Assembly: GCF_016801865.2 (NCBI RefSeq)
Contig: NC_068938.1
Span: 7,015,101 to 7,079,100 of the forward strand
Reading direction: 5' to 3'
Source of the DNA: Culex pipiens pallens
Lineage: Eukaryota > Arthropoda > Insecta > Diptera > Culicidae
DNA: 64,000 bases
Position numbers and translations under genes: made by a program. Within the stretch, counting starts at the first letter, position 1. The number at the start of each line of letters is the position of its first letter. Shown here piece after piece: positions 47,341 to 60,093 of the stretch. The notes under the pieces are model-generated. The model was not told where the DNA came from and made no database searches. It worked only from the letters and a program-made list of their open reading frames with translations.

Positions 47341-48320
47341 TGTGGTGTGTTAGTGTAAATTGGCAAATAATTATATTTTTAGGAGGGAAATGGAATTGGG
47401 CAATTTAAGTTGGGGAAAATGGGAATTGGGAAAGGGATAATGGGGAAGGGATAGAAGGGTTATTTAATTTATAATATCATAATATAGGGGAATATAATAA
47501 TTTAACAACTTATGATGGACAGCTCTCACCAAGAAACAGCAAATCTTTAACATAAAGCTCAAATCTTCAAAAGACGCCGCGAGGTGGTATCCCGATCGTC
47601 AGCGTCAGATTCCAGGTTCTTCTCAGGAGACAGGCCGATCGTTTGACGTGAACACTTTCACTTTTGCACTGAGTATGTCCGCTCCCAACCAATATTTCCC
47701 CATGGTTCGGTGGTTCTAACAAAGAAGTTGCACTTATGGCCTGTTTTGAAAACTGTAGAAAATCTTATCACAAGAAAATGTGAACTTTTTGCAAACCAAT
47801 TGAAAAACGACAACTTTTAAATTCTCTAGGAGCATTTCGAACCGTCAAAAATCGTGCTCCGATTTTTCCCCAACCGTTCGCGCGCGCGGCTTACTGCGAT
47901 CTCCCATTTTTTTTAATTTGAATATATCAAAAATGTTGCCGTAATTTTTTTTAAATTAATTTTTATTTTGTTTCATAAATATAAGAAAATACAAAAAATT
48001 ACTTTTCTTTTGTATCAAATAGGTGAGAAAATTCACAACAAAATTTAGAGTAAAACAAATCAAACCATTAGTTGCTGAGATAGGGCCACCCTCCGAAAGG
48101 TCCACGTGATTTATTTATGACCCCATAGAGCATTGCAACGGAAATTGGTGATCCCCAATCAGCTTTTATTTTTCAACAGAAGATGTCTCGGCAACTCATG
48201 GTCCAATGTTGCAAAAATGTGAAATGTGCGTAATTTTTTAGCTCTTTGGAATAAACATTTTTTTTCATTCAGCCGGACATTTCAAATTGGGCAAAAATCT
48301 GTTCTTTTTTTATCTTGATT
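47341..48320. other. Non-coding sequence
   Basis: A purine-rich stretch with repeated GGGAA/TTGGG words lies at about 47380-47460, followed by mixed sequence. No gene or clear element is seen. Confidence 0.4.
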
Positions 48321-48583
48321 TGTGCGTCCATCCCGGAAATTTCCGGGACAAAAATCCCGGGATTTTTCCAAAACCGGGATTTCCCAAATCCCGGGATTTT
48401 TAATGATTCGTCCCGGGAATTCCCGAAATGGAAAAAAAACTTTTTTTTTATTCTGGAAATTCAGATTTGGTTGTGGAAACAGATAACAAGTTTATTACTT
48501 AGAAATCAATAAGAATTTTAAAGCATTAAAATTTTTAATCGGCATATATCAGCATTCATTTGGCTTATTAGGGAAAATTGGGT

Positions 48584-48803
48584 GGGTCTCGTGGCGCAGG
48601 GGTAGCGGCTTCGGCTGCCGATCCCGATGATGCTATGAGACGCGGGTTCGATTCCCGCCTTATCCACTGAGCTTCTATCGGATGGTGAAGTAAAACGTCG
48701 GTCCCGGTTTCTCCTGTCTCGTCAGAGGCGCTGGAGCAGAAATCCCACGTTAGAGGGGAAGGCCATGCCCCGGGGGGCGTAGAGCGAATAGTTTCGTTTT
48801 TCG
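48584..48803 (+). mobile_element. tRNA-derived SINE
   Basis: The tRNA-like head has an A-box TGGCGCAGGGG (48592-48602) and a B-box GGTTCGATTCC (48645-48655) at the right spacing. It is followed by a roughly 140 bp non-tRNA body (landmarks CCGGTTTCTCCTGTCTCGTC, AAGGCCATGCCCCGGGG) and a short T-rich end. The acceptor stem is not conserved and the body continues well past 75 bp, so it is a SINE rather than a tRNA gene. No target duplication was resolved. Confidence 0.8.
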
Positions 48804-49264
48804 TTAAAATTTTGAATATTTTCTATTTAATATATATTTTTAAAAGCGTGGGTATTATATTTACGAATTTTACGTATATTTATGTTTTGAATTATTTTTC
48901 ATCGAATTACAGCTGCCTTAATTTTTTCCATAATGTTTTGATTGACTTCATTAAAACAGGAACAGAACAATCAGTACACCGATTTCCAAATTTATTGCTT
49001 TAAAATGTCCTGTAACTATTCTGAGTGTAGTGTCGATTTTCCCCAGCTGGCAGAAGTAACTCAAAGATATCTTTTCAAATACGTTTGAAATAAAACATGA
49101 AATTTAATCTAAAATTTGCATTAACCGGTATTATTTTATTTGTTTCTGCTTCTAGTTTTTTATTACATTTTCAAAGATTTTTTTCTGGCTTTTCTAGTCA
49201 TTTCATATACAAAAATAAATAAAAGAAATATAAAAGAAGTTCAAATTCAATTTGAATCACAATG

Positions 49265-49379
49265 TACCGTCATCAGGGGTGACATTAGGTCTAGGGGTGA
49301 GATTGGGTCATACAAAATAGCTGAAGTTTGTATGACCCGATCTCACCCCCCAAACCCAATGTCACCCCTAATGACGGTA
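49265..49379. mobile_element. 115 bp palindromic MITE, copy 2
   Basis: This has the same terminal sequence (TACCGTCATCAGGGGTGAC) and length as the copy at 9712-9826, with a few substitutions and a different centre. It is nested in the hAT-like composite. Confidence 0.85.
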
Positions 49380-49685
49380 TTTAAAGTTGAGGTTATTTTA
49401 TAATCCATAATGTTGTGTACATAATTTTTTTTTTAAAGTTCCTTTTGAACTATCTAAAAATTGCTGTCCTTGTTTCGATTGAAGTGTAAATTATCATCAA
49501 TTAATATTTTTGAGCTTATTCTATAATTTTAAGCTTGAAAACATAATCAATATAATGAAAACATAGATTTTATGACTGTTTCAAAAATTTCCCGGGATCC
49601 CGGGAATTCCCGGGATTTTAAAAATATTTTTCCCGTTTCCCGGGAAATTCAAAACCCGGGAAAATTGGACGCCCTAGTCTTGATT

Positions 49686-51000
49686 TTAAGACATAAAGGT
49701 TTCAACTATATTTGCATTTTTTAATTTGTTCGTTTTAAGAGACCAAAATAGCCAACTTATTAACCACAGAGAACATTGACAAAAAAAATTAGAGATATTT
49801 TTCATATTTATGATTTATGATAAATATTTAAAATGTACTTTTTAACATTTTATAAATTTAAAAGCTAACTTTAGTTTGAGATTGAATAAAGTATTTTTTC
49901 GATAAAGTGCACAATTTTCAAGTTATGACTATTTGATGGGAAATAGAAGACAGAAGATAATCACACCGTCTTTGCAGACTGAATACTTATATAAAACGAG
50001 ACCAACATTGAACGAAAAGCTTCAGAAGGATAAGGCGGGAATCGAACCTAGTACTAGTACATTTCAAAACTATTTTTTCGTAAAATCGCGATAACTCGTG
50101 ATGTTTACAAGTAAACCTCTTATGTATACATATCAAAAATTTTGTAATTGTCCCTGTACAACTTTGTAGAACATTATTACACTCTAAAAAATAACCCTGC
50201 AAAGTTAGAAAAAACACGAAATTTTGAAATGAAAATTTTTGTTCTTAATGAAAAATGACCCTTCTGGATCAATGTAGATTCAAAAAGTACATTAAATTTC
50301 CCATAAAATGACATGCTCCAAAAATTTTTACAGTCAAGTAACGGAAAATGGGAGAGTTTTTAAAACTTTTTTAGTGTTTTTTTTTTCGATGAAAAATTCG
50401 TTTTATTTTCGAAATTCTGAGTATGCCATCAAATCGGGCATCTAATTTTACATAAAGGTCCCTTCGACACCAAATTTTGATCGCATCACCGTTTCAGGCT
50501 GCAAATTATTGAAAAACACCTCTTTTTCGCATGTTAAAAAATGGAAGGGGTCGTACCGCCCCTCCGTCACGAGATATCAAAAAAACGAACCTCGTATTCG
50601 TGATCAGGGACAAAAGTTACCCTTTAGGACAAAGTTTCACGCAAATCGAAGAGGGGTCGGGGCAACTGCTGTGTGAGTTGGCGGAGAATTACCCAACATT
50701 AAATGCTGGCAAACTTCATTTAATGAGAAAGATTTATTTCTTTTGTTTTTTGTAATTCCTAGCCCAGAAAATACAATTTGAATGTAATTTAATTCTTTTA
50801 ATGTTTTCAAGAGTATTGATTGAAAATGATATCTATTTAATCTCCCTGTTCAAATGTTTAAACCAAACAGATGCACATGTTTGACCACACAAATCATAAA
50901 GTAAATATCTTGTTTAGAAGTTCAAAATAACACCATCTACAATGTTTTCCCATCCCTACCCCTCATTCTCAAACCGAACCGATTTATCTATAATGATATC
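49686..51000. repeat. AT-rich non-coding with dispersed repeat
   Basis: The stretch at about 50330-50700 (landmarks GGCATCTAATTTTACATAAA, CGCATCACCGTTTCAGG) has the look of a dispersed repeat. A short tRNA-like word (GGGAATCGAACCTAG) occurs at 50038-50052 without the rest of a tRNA. No gene is supported. Confidence 0.4.
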
Positions 51001-52170
51001 CATTTAAAGACTTAATTTCCTCGTCAGACTAACGCTGTAAGATGCACCCAAAGCTATCTCCCTCGAGGGCTGCGCTTAGTGCCAGCCAGTCACCCAGTAA
51101 AGACGTCAATCACTTAGTTCGATGCTAAGTCAGCTTCTAATGCTGCTGCTTCGTTCATCGATAGATTCGTCTGGTTTTGAGAAGAAGAAAAAAAATCGTC
51201 TGTTTTTGAGGTGGAAGTAACCGAAATCGAACCGCCTTCAAAATAAACTCAACCATTGCTGTTTAACTTAATTTAACACCTCGTTAATCACACCGACTAC
51301 CCAGTCGGTCGCTCTCCCTCCTCGTAGTGGCGCATTCCCGACGCAAGTGTAATTTCGTCACCTTTCGACGCGGCGGCGATTCCTTTGCTTGCGTGCAAGG
51401 CCGCCGACACTGACACTTCTTCGTGGTCCCAGAACACAGGTTGCACTTTTGACCAATTGCCTGGGATTTCAACGGTTTTGGGTTTCAGCGTCGTCGCACG
51501 CAAAGCTGCGACCTAATTTGTCATGTAACCGCAGCAGCACCAGCAACTCCACGAAAAGACGTGCCGCTCGAAATGTGCCAATCAGAGTTTGGTTTACCTT
51601 CTGAACCCGCTCAACTGTTGCTAATTTATCGACGGTTTGATTTCGTACGAATTCTTCGGAAAGATTAAAAACCACGCGCGCACTCAGTAGAAGTGATCGA
51701 GTAGGCCCTGGTGACGAGTTCTGGGGAGAACAAAACCGCAAAAACCGCCAAAAGTCGACGCCGCGTCGTCGATCATGAAACACTGTCAGCGACTACTTCG
51801 ATGTACACAGAACGCGCGCGCGCGCACACCTCCTGACTAGAACGCGGCACAATCAAGACTAAAAGCACACACATGTCTCTGTTTTTAGTCGGTTTGTTTA
51901 ATCACTCTCAGAGTCACTAGTAGCAGTAACAACAACAAAGTCAAGTCCAACCGGAGGGGCTTCTGTTTTTCTCTTCTGCGTTTTTCCACGTGCTTTCCCT
52001 GCTCTCCCTCTCTGGGAGCGAGACGCGAGAGTGAGACTCTTAGTAGCAGCTACTAGCAACTGTGGGGAACAGCTGGTTATTTCCGAGGAGTCAATTATGA
52101 GCAGTTCATCGGCGATCGAAGAAGGCGACGACGGCAACGATGCTTGATGATGTGATGGACAGCTGCATCA
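51001..52170. other. GC-richer unique island, possible promoter or exon
   Basis: Open frames of 60-105 codons occur on both strands. A CG/CA run lies at 51812-51828. The - strand frame at 51898-52137 (extending to about 52167 without a stop) is Ser/Ala-rich with a basic KARGKTQKRK stretch and acidic end SDSESD. It begins without an ATG, so it could be a terminal exon. I cannot support this further. Confidence 0.3.
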
Positions 52171-52599
52171 ACTTCTAGGGGACATAATAAAGTGGAGAAG
52201 CGTGGTGGTTCTTATGTTTTTTTATTGAGCTATCGCAATGGGGATTTTTTAGTTCTTTTTTCTTGGAATTGATAAGATCTAAGATAAATATGTTGCTGGC
52301 ACTTTACTTGTTGTGAAGGGCAAATTTTGCCAGATGGCATCTTATTTACATTGTAATTTGATATCGTTCCTGCGATTGCATTTCCGTTTAATTTGTGGGG
52401 TTTGCCCAAGTGTTCACCATGGAATGGTGGAACACTTGTTTGATAAGTGATTTTGGTTCTCTAGTGTGTACTTGATGTTGAACAATTAAATTGAATGCAG
52501 TTGAATAAATTAGAGAAAAGTTCTATAATTGATTTGTAAATGATAATATCAATATACAGCTGCGTGTTTTTAAGTTTCTTTTTTGAATATTTATTGTTT

Positions 52600-54850
52600 T
52601 TTCTTTAAATTTATTTTAAATAGTCATGGATTTTTCTTTGCAATTTTACGAATTTTCTTAAGATTTTTTTTTAATTTAATGTTTTTTTTTGTAATTTTCT
52701 TTGAATATCCTTTGAAACATGCTACTTCCTTTGATTTTTCTTAGTTTTATTTGATTTTTCTTTTATTTTTGTTTCAATTGATTTGTGAATTTTCTTTGAA
52801 TTTTATTTATTTAAATTTAGTTTGGTTATATTTTGAATTATCTTTAAATTTTCTATAAAATTTCCTTGAATTTACATTAAATTTTCTTAAAATATCTTTA
52901 AGTTATCTTTAAATTATCTTGAAATAATCTTTGAATTTCCTTTTGAATTTTCTTGAAATTTCCTTAGAATTAACTTTGAAATTACTTTGAATTTTCTTAG
53001 AATTTTCTTAAAATTTTCATTGAATTTTCTTTGAAGTTTTTTGAATTTTATTATGTTTTCTTTGAATTTTCTTTGAATTTTCTTTGGATTTTATTTGAAT
53101 TTTCTTTGAGTTTTTTTTTTGATTTTTTTGAATTTTCTTCGATTTTTTTGATTTTTTTTGAATTTTCTTTGATTTTTCTTTTTATTTCCATTGAATTTTC
53201 TTTGAAGTTTCTTTGAATTTTCTTTAAATTTTCTTCGAATTTTCTTTGAATTTTCTTAAATTTTTTTTTTGAATTTTTTTTGAATTTTCTTTGAATTTTC
53301 TTTGAATTTTCTTTGAATTTTCTTTGAATTTTCTTTGAATTTTCCTTGAATTTTCTTTGAATTTTCTTTGAATTTTCTTTGAATTTTCTTTGAATTTTCT
53401 TTGAATTTTCTTTGAATTTTCTTTGAATTTTCTTTGAATTTTCTTTGAATTTTCTTTGAATTTTCTTTGAATTTTCTTTGAATTTTCTTTGAATTTTCTT
53501 TGAATTTTCTTTGAATTTTCTTTGAATTTTCTTTGAATTTTCTTTGAATTTTCTTTGAATTTTCTTTGAATTTTCTTTGAATTTTCTTTGAATTTTCTTT
53601 GAATTTTCTTTGAATTTTCTTTGAATGTTCTTTGAATTTTCTTTGAATTTTCTTTGAATTTTCTTTGAATTTTCTTTGAATTTTCTTTGAATTTTCTTTG
53701 AATTTTTTTTGAATTTTTTTTTGAATTTTCTTTGAATTTTCTTTGAATTTTCTTTGAATTTTCTTTGAATTTTCTTTGAATTTTCTTTGAATTTTCTTTG
53801 AATTTTCTTTGAATTTTCTTTGAATTTTCTTTGAATTTTCTTTGAATTTTCTTTGAATTTTCTTTGAATTTTCTTTGAATTTTCTTTGAATTTTCTTTGA
53901 ATTTTCTTTGAATTTTCTTTGAATTTTCTTTGAATTTTCTTTGAATTTTCTTTGAATTTTCTTTGATTTTTTTTTATTTTTCTTTGTATTTTCTTTCAAT
54001 TTTCTTTGAATTTTTTCTTTGAGTTTTCTTTCAATTTTCTTCGATTTTGATAAAATTTTCTTTGAAACTCTTTGAATTTTTATTGAAGTTTCTTTGATTT
54101 TTCTCTTAATTTTCAATGAATTTCCGTTGAGTTTTTTTTTTAGTTTTCATTGAATATTTTTTTTAATTTTCTTTGAATTTTCTTTGGATTTTCAATAAAA
54201 AATTGTTTGAATTTTCTTCGAATGTTTTTTTGAATTTTCTTTGAATTTCGTCAACATCTTCTTTGGATTTTCTTTAAATTTTCGTTGATTTTCTATTCGA
54301 TTTTTTATTTTTTTTTTGAATTTCCTTTGATTTTTATTAAATTTTCTTTTAAATTTCTTAGAATTTTCTTTCAATTATCTTATATATTTTTTATTTATCT
54401 TTTAATTTTCTTAAATTTTTACTGAGTTTTCTATGAATTTTTCAGATTTTTTTTCTTAATTTTGTTGAAATTTTGTTTGATTCTTTTGAATTTTCATTTA
54501 ATTTTCTTTTGATTTTCTCATGTTTGCTTTGAATTGTCTTAAAATTTTCTTTGCTTTGGTTTGAATTTATTAATTTTCTTTAATTTGGTTTGAATTAACT
54601 ATAGATTTATTTTTGATTTACTATTGAATTTTCCATGGATTTGTTTTAGAATTGTGTTTTATTGTCTGAAAGCAGGAGATTCTTAGAAAATTTCATGGTT
54701 TTAATGTTTTCCTTAAATTTAGTTTCATTTATCTTTAAAATTTCTTTTAATTTTTATTTATGTTCTTTGAATTTGATTTTTTTCATTTTTTTTTCAATTA
54801 CTTTTGAATTTTCCTAAAATTTTCATTTTATTTTTTTGTTGTTTTGTTCT
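52600..54850. repeat. 11 bp minisatellite (TTTGAATTTTC)n with decayed shoulders
   Basis: The core at about 53270-53965 is a nearly uniform array of some 60 units, with occasional single-base changes and length variants (for example at 53700-53725). On both sides (52600-53270 and 53965-54850) the same words recur in increasingly degenerate form (TTTGATTTTTC, TTAGAATTTTC, TTGGATTTTC). Antisense long frames rich in Lys/Asn/Ser are artefacts of the repeat. Confidence 0.93.
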
Positions 54851-56340
54851 ATGATTTTTTAAATTTTGTATCAATTTGATTTTAATATTGTTGTTTTTTA
54901 TTCGTTAACAATTTTCTAGTATTTTTTAGTTTCTTAAAAAAAACAATATTTTTTGTTTATGGTTTTTGAGTCTGGTTGTTTGTGATTTTTATTTAATTTT
55001 TTTTAGAAGATTTGTTGAACTTTTTTTCTTCAAGTTTTGACATTATTTGAAATTTTATGAATTTTCGGTAAGTTTATTTCGAATTTTGAATTTTCTCTGA
55101 CTTTTTTTCCTCTTAATTATCATTGATTATTTTTCAGTGTTTTTTGTTATTCTTTGTATTCGATAACTTTTCTTTTATTTTTATAATGCGTCGAATTTTC
55201 TAGTTTCTTTTTTTTTTGAGTTCACTAAGATGTTGTTTTGGGCTTCGATTTGAAAAATCTCAAAAAATAAATTTTTTAACCAATTTTTGATCTTTAAAAA
55301 ACATTGGAATTTTAGGAAATTTATTGGTTGGAAGTTTTACTAGTTTAAGGTGACTTTGCCAATGTTTGTCAACTTTGGCTAACATTTCCTATATTTTAAG
55401 TAAAAAGAATATTCAGTAATTTTTCTGGTGTCACAGACTATGCCTTCACGCATTTTGTTACAATTGGAATAATAATGGTGCCATTTTATAGCAGAAATTG
55501 TGAAAAACATGCAAAAAAGTGACTGTAAAAACATGAAAAAAATAGATAGAAAATATGTAATGATAGGAGGTGGTAGAATAGGCCAAATACTACAAAAACA
55601 AACGTAAATTAAACAAGATAAATGCAAATTAAAATACTAAAAATGAAACAAGAAAAAACATAAAACAAGAGAAATAAAGTTTTTCGTAGAACAAAAGTTG
55701 CTCAAAATAACCTCCTGAATACGAGAAAAATAAAAAAAACGAAAAAAATGGCTTGTAGAGGGTTAATATTCTATTTTTTTTGAATAGTAGTCTAGGGGCT
55801 TTTAATTTTGAAAAAAAAATCTATTCTCTTTTATAGATTTTTTTTATATAAATCAAAGTTTTTATCAAAGTAGTTTTTTATTAAAGACAAGACATATAAC
55901 TGTAAAAGTAGGACCACCCCGACCCCCCTATTTCACTCACAAAACAGCTTTAACTAGTAGCTGACAGATATGTGCTGTCGAGTAGCTGGATTTGATTCCC
56001 CAATGATTTCTCTAGCATTGCCTAGCCTGGTCAGCAGTGACGATCACTATCGCACTGACTTCATACTTCCAAATTTGGGATAACGATTTATTTATGTGCG
56101 AAATAGATAAATAAAAAGTCGATTGATAGAGGTTAGGTGGTTGCACAACTGCTTCAGCGATATGTTTTAAGGTATAAGAGTAAGTTTAAGATTGGAGTTT
56201 CATAAATATTAAAAAAAATAAAACATTCAAATGCAAAATTTATAGAACTTTGTCGACACATTCTTTTAACAATAAAGAATCTCATTGTTCCAAACCGAAA
56301 TTTCACCCCTCGCCAGATTAAGTCACCACCGGCAATAAAT
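54851..56340. other. AT-rich non-coding sequence
   Basis: No gene is seen. The first 350 bases continue the T-rich composition of the neighbouring satellite. The rest is A-rich with no defined repeat ends. Confidence 0.45.
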
Positions 56341-58960
56341 CGTCCCAATTCGCACTTCTAACACTATCTACGGATGTCGATCGGCTGAATTTCAGTGTGC
56401 TACCAAATTAATATCCGGATGGGGGGACAGGACAGGAGGTAACACAACAACCCGCGACAACGGCGCCGACTTTGATTAGTCCATCGATCCCCGGCTACTA
56501 AAATTAGTCATCCACGTCCAGTTTTTGTTCGATTCGCAAGGCACACTGCGATCAAAGCGATCCCATCGCAATAACAATAAGTGGTCATCGGGATGTTTTA
56601 GTCACGGAATGTGCCGATCCGGCTGATGAATACCTGATTAGTCTGCGGAGAAACTGTCACTGCGGTATTTCTGTTGGGAAGTTACGAGTCCCGTAGGAAT
56701 TTATGCTACGCGCGCGGATTCCCGGGCACTTAAACGGTGCACTACACACCGGAACGTCTGGGATCCACTTGGGGTGGAGTGGTACTACTGCAGACACTAA
56801 AGTGTGCCCGGTTAGGTCTAAAAATACCACGCACTCTCTGGTGTAAATCGGTCGGTCCCAAAAGAAGCAAGTAGGTTTGATGCAGTCAGTGCAGGCTGCT
56901 GGCTGGTCTCGTGGGAGATCTGGTTGGACTTGAATTTGCATCTTCGGTGCTAGCGAGCCAGACAGATCTCTCGGAGGTAAGAGGGAATTGAGATCTCTCG
57001 GTCCGGAATATGCGTGGTTCTGTTCGAGTAAAGAGCAGAGATTTGTCGCTTGATTGCTTATACTTCTGTCATTGAGTTGTAACTGAAACATTTATGGGTG
57101 CTAGCATTTGAATAGGTCGTAAATGTTTGCGAAACATGGTTTCCCAAAAAACAACTTTAGTACCAACGATCGACGTAGGCGGTGCCACCCAAAAACCATC
57201 AAAGTAACCCATGTTTGGGCAAGTTCCCCGAAAAGGTCGTCCCAAAATTCAAAGTTGACATCAATCGTCGCGCAGCGATAACTTTGATCGGGCGGAGGGG
57301 CCTACTAGATGTCGCGACGCATCAATATTCCGCGCGAAACGTTCGCCGGGTTGTACCTTCGAGGTAGGTTCGCACAAATATGTCGTATTATCATTCATCG
57401 AAAGTTCCATTCTAGGTCTGAGTTCTTTTGTCGTTTTGCGGACTGACCGGAAAGCCAGGTAAGAAAGGTGCCAACTCCGTACAAGGAGTTTGGAAAGGCT
57501 GCTCGCAAGGTGTCGCCGACAAGATTTATGATCTTGAAGGGCCAATCCGGTGACAAGTTCTCTGTACGCGGTTCTAAATATGGCTGACAAACCGCACTCT
57601 AAAGTGCATGTTAATAAGTTGGTACTTGAGTACTCTCGAGAGTGATTAGTCGTCGTGTGACTAAGCTATTGTTTCATTCTTTGAAGATCTCAATAATTGA
57701 TCAGAGAATGATAGAATCGTGTGTGTCACTTAAATGGCTAGGGCAGAAAAAAAACCAATAAAATTAGTTCTACGACTCAAAAAGTCCCATAAATCATGGA
57801 AAGTTATGAGCACGACCCATGTGACTTAGGCAAGGGGCCAAGGGGAAGCGACTCCAGACATCTCAGTCTCTCTGTTTCTAATATGAGCGATGAAACGAAT
57901 TAACGTAAATCTCGTGTGCCACGCGAAGACATTATCGTCAGGCAGCCCTTCGCACGTGACTTCAGATTATGTCTTATTAAGGAAGCATCATCCTCGTAGG
58001 GTGGGGGACCTTAATGTTGGCACGAGTTCTCTGTGGCGGAATGGTGTTTAAGGAATTGCTTTGCAGCTGGTGCCAACCAGTCTGCACGTTTGGTTTTGGT
58101 CTGATGGTGATGAAATGGAGAATTAGCAATTACCTTCTTTGGAAGATTGCTGTATATTTTTTCCTTGCATTTGACCTAAATCTTATTCGATTCTTACAAA
58201 ATTCTCACTTTCACAAAATGTTATCTTCTGTAAACGACTTGGCATAAACATAAAAAACACGTTTTGACGCCTTCACAAACCATCAAAAATAGAGTTCCTC
58301 CAAGTGCAAACATCCTCAGCTGCCACCCGCCAAAAAGTATCTGCTAACAAAAATTTTGATAGTTTAAACATCCAGTCGCGCGCGCTCATTTTTAATGATC
58401 CGCCCGGAGGGGATATTAATAATCTGTACAGCAAAGCGCCAAAAACATTAATTTACCCCACGCACGCTTTCCGACTCCCAAAAACAAAAACATATCGCGT
58501 AATAAATGCCACACTATTTATGTTGGGACCTTTTCACCGAATGTCGGGGGCGTCATGTGTTTGAGACAAGAAAAATCACTTTCCTCCGCCGAACATGCAC
58601 TTTAGAAACGAAGGGAAAAATCAAACCTAATTAGCTTGGCATTTGTTTATGGGCCCGCGCACACACAATATGACGTCGTTGGTGTCTAATGTGGTGCATC
58701 TCCTTAATCATTTCGACTTGGAAATAAGGGAGACCGTGTACCTCTACTTCCTGCTGAGATTTCCATTAGGAAGGTACTAAACGGACCAACAAGAGCGAGA
58801 TGAAACGGGAAAGGAAAACATTGTAATGCGCTCTGGTGTTGTTTTCGGTGAAGACTTGTGTAAAATTAATGTTTGGAAAATGAGAAGGATAAATGCAGTT
58901 TAGTGTCATTTATGAAAACATAAACAAAATGCACTTATTGTATAGAATGGCTCAAAACAA
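56341..58960. other. Unique, GC-richer sequence without a supported gene
   Basis: The - strand frame 57091-56657 (144 codons, true ATG) has no recognisable domain, no signal peptide and an unremarkable composition. Other frames overlap on opposite strands. The region is not obviously repetitive and could be intronic or regulatory DNA of a gene extending outside the window. Confidence 0.35.
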
Positions 58961-59209
58961 AAATTAGTAAAACTTGGAACATACTTGTGGATACCATGGA
59001 GAATTTCCCTTATCTCCTTAAAAAATAGGGTCATCACCTTTTCTCATCTTCCAAATCCACTTCTTTTCCTGGAGATGGGAGTGATTGGATATGAGCTGTT
59101 GGAAAATGATCATGTAAACATGACAAATTCCAGTATTCATATAAAAATTACATCATTTTTTTTTTTTGAAAAAGCAGAATCCTCCCTTTTTTTAAGAATG
59201 TTTCTATAA

Positions 59210-59375
59210 ACATGAATATATTTTGAGTTTGATCGGCTACTCAGTCTGGGCAAAGTGAAACGCTGTTTATGCGGACACAGCATAAACAGCGTTTCACTTT
59301 GCCCAGACTGAGTAGCCGATCAAACTCAAAATAATAACAACAGTCGAACTCTCATCAATTACATGAATATATTTT
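59210..59375. mobile_element. Hairpin insertion flanked by a 15 bp direct repeat
   Basis: ACATGAATATATTTT occurs at 59210-59224 and again at 59361-59375. Between them, two 53-base arms (59220-59272 and 59280-59332, perfect complements) surround a 7-base loop. A short A-rich tail segment (AAAATAATAACAACAG) and 20 more bases follow. The long direct repeat resembles a LINE-made target duplication rather than the 2-8 bp of DNA MITEs. Confidence 0.6.
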
Positions 59376-59439
59376 TTTTCAGAAATTATGTATTGCAATC
59401 AATTTTGTAAAAACCTCTTAAAAAATCATCTCAATTAGA

Positions 59440-59740
59440 AAGGTCTTTTAAAGCACTTCAAAATGAGCCATAGACATCCAGGATTGGTTTAACATTTTCT
59501 CATAGCTTTTGCAAATTACTGTTAAAAATGTTTTTTTTAACCTCAATATCTTTTTGCAACAGCCAGCAACACCCATACTCCTATAGGTCAAAAGATAGGT
59601 AATTTCATGGACTATAAGCTTACGGTATTAACTTTTTGGCCAATCGCAGTTTTTCTCAAAGTTTTTTGATTTTTGCCGATTCTGGATGTCTATGGCCCAT
59701 TTTGAAGTGCTTCAAAAGACCTTTCAAATGCATCTATGAG
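59440..59740. repeat. Inverted repeat with about 45 bp arms
   Basis: AAAGCACTTCAAAATGAGCC and CATAGACATCCAG near 59451-59483 are mirrored near 59683-59722. It is part of a dispersed-repeat tract reaching about 59950; the outer ends are unclear. Confidence 0.6.
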
Positions 59741-60093
59741 AGTTGGAATTGATGAAGTTTTACGGAAATGCGAGCAATTTTAAGATTTTTTAGGTTTTTT
59801 GGACCTCAAACTTCGAAGCCCGTTTTACCCCACTTCCCTTTGTCGTAGAGAGCTCATATTTGGCATGAGTTCATCTCATGTATAGACAAACAAACGCTGA
59901 AAGTTTCATCCAAATCGGAGCACCTCGATACGACCTGTTACATATTGGTGAAAAACTAACTCTTAATTATTCCATATGCCAGACAATTTTTCGTTTAATA
60001 ATAAAATTAGCGGCTTTTTTACATATTTCTTGAGTAAATGTGTTTCTGTTTAAATTTTTCATCAACAAAAATTAAATAATTCTCAAAATTGAT

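Larger units (their letters stand above)
48321..49677. mobile_element. Composite hAT-like element with CCCGGG-rich ends
   Basis: The direct repeat TCTTGATT flanks the element (48313-48320 and 49678-49685), the 8 bp size typical of hAT transposons. The right terminus reads CTAGGGCGTCCAATTTTCCC inward, and the left reads TGTGCGTCCATCCC. Both ends carry clustered CCCGGGATT/AATTCCCGGGA words (48332-48427 and 49589-49662). A tRNA-derived SINE (48584-48803) and a palindromic MITE (49265-49379) are nested inside. No transposase frame is present, so it is non-autonomous. Confidence 0.65.

Noticed and set aside
48584..48660. Functional tRNA gene
   Set aside because: The boxes are present but the acceptor stem does not pair and the homologous body extends to about 48803, as in a SINE.
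53256..54116. 286-codon Lys/Asn/Ser-rich frame on the - strand
   Set aside because: It is a product of the 11 bp satellite; no start context, no domain, and the same words decay outside the array.
56657..57091. 144-codon - strand ORF with true ATG
   Set aside because: No recognisable domain, signal peptide or coding-like repeats; the length can occur by chance in a GC-richer tract.
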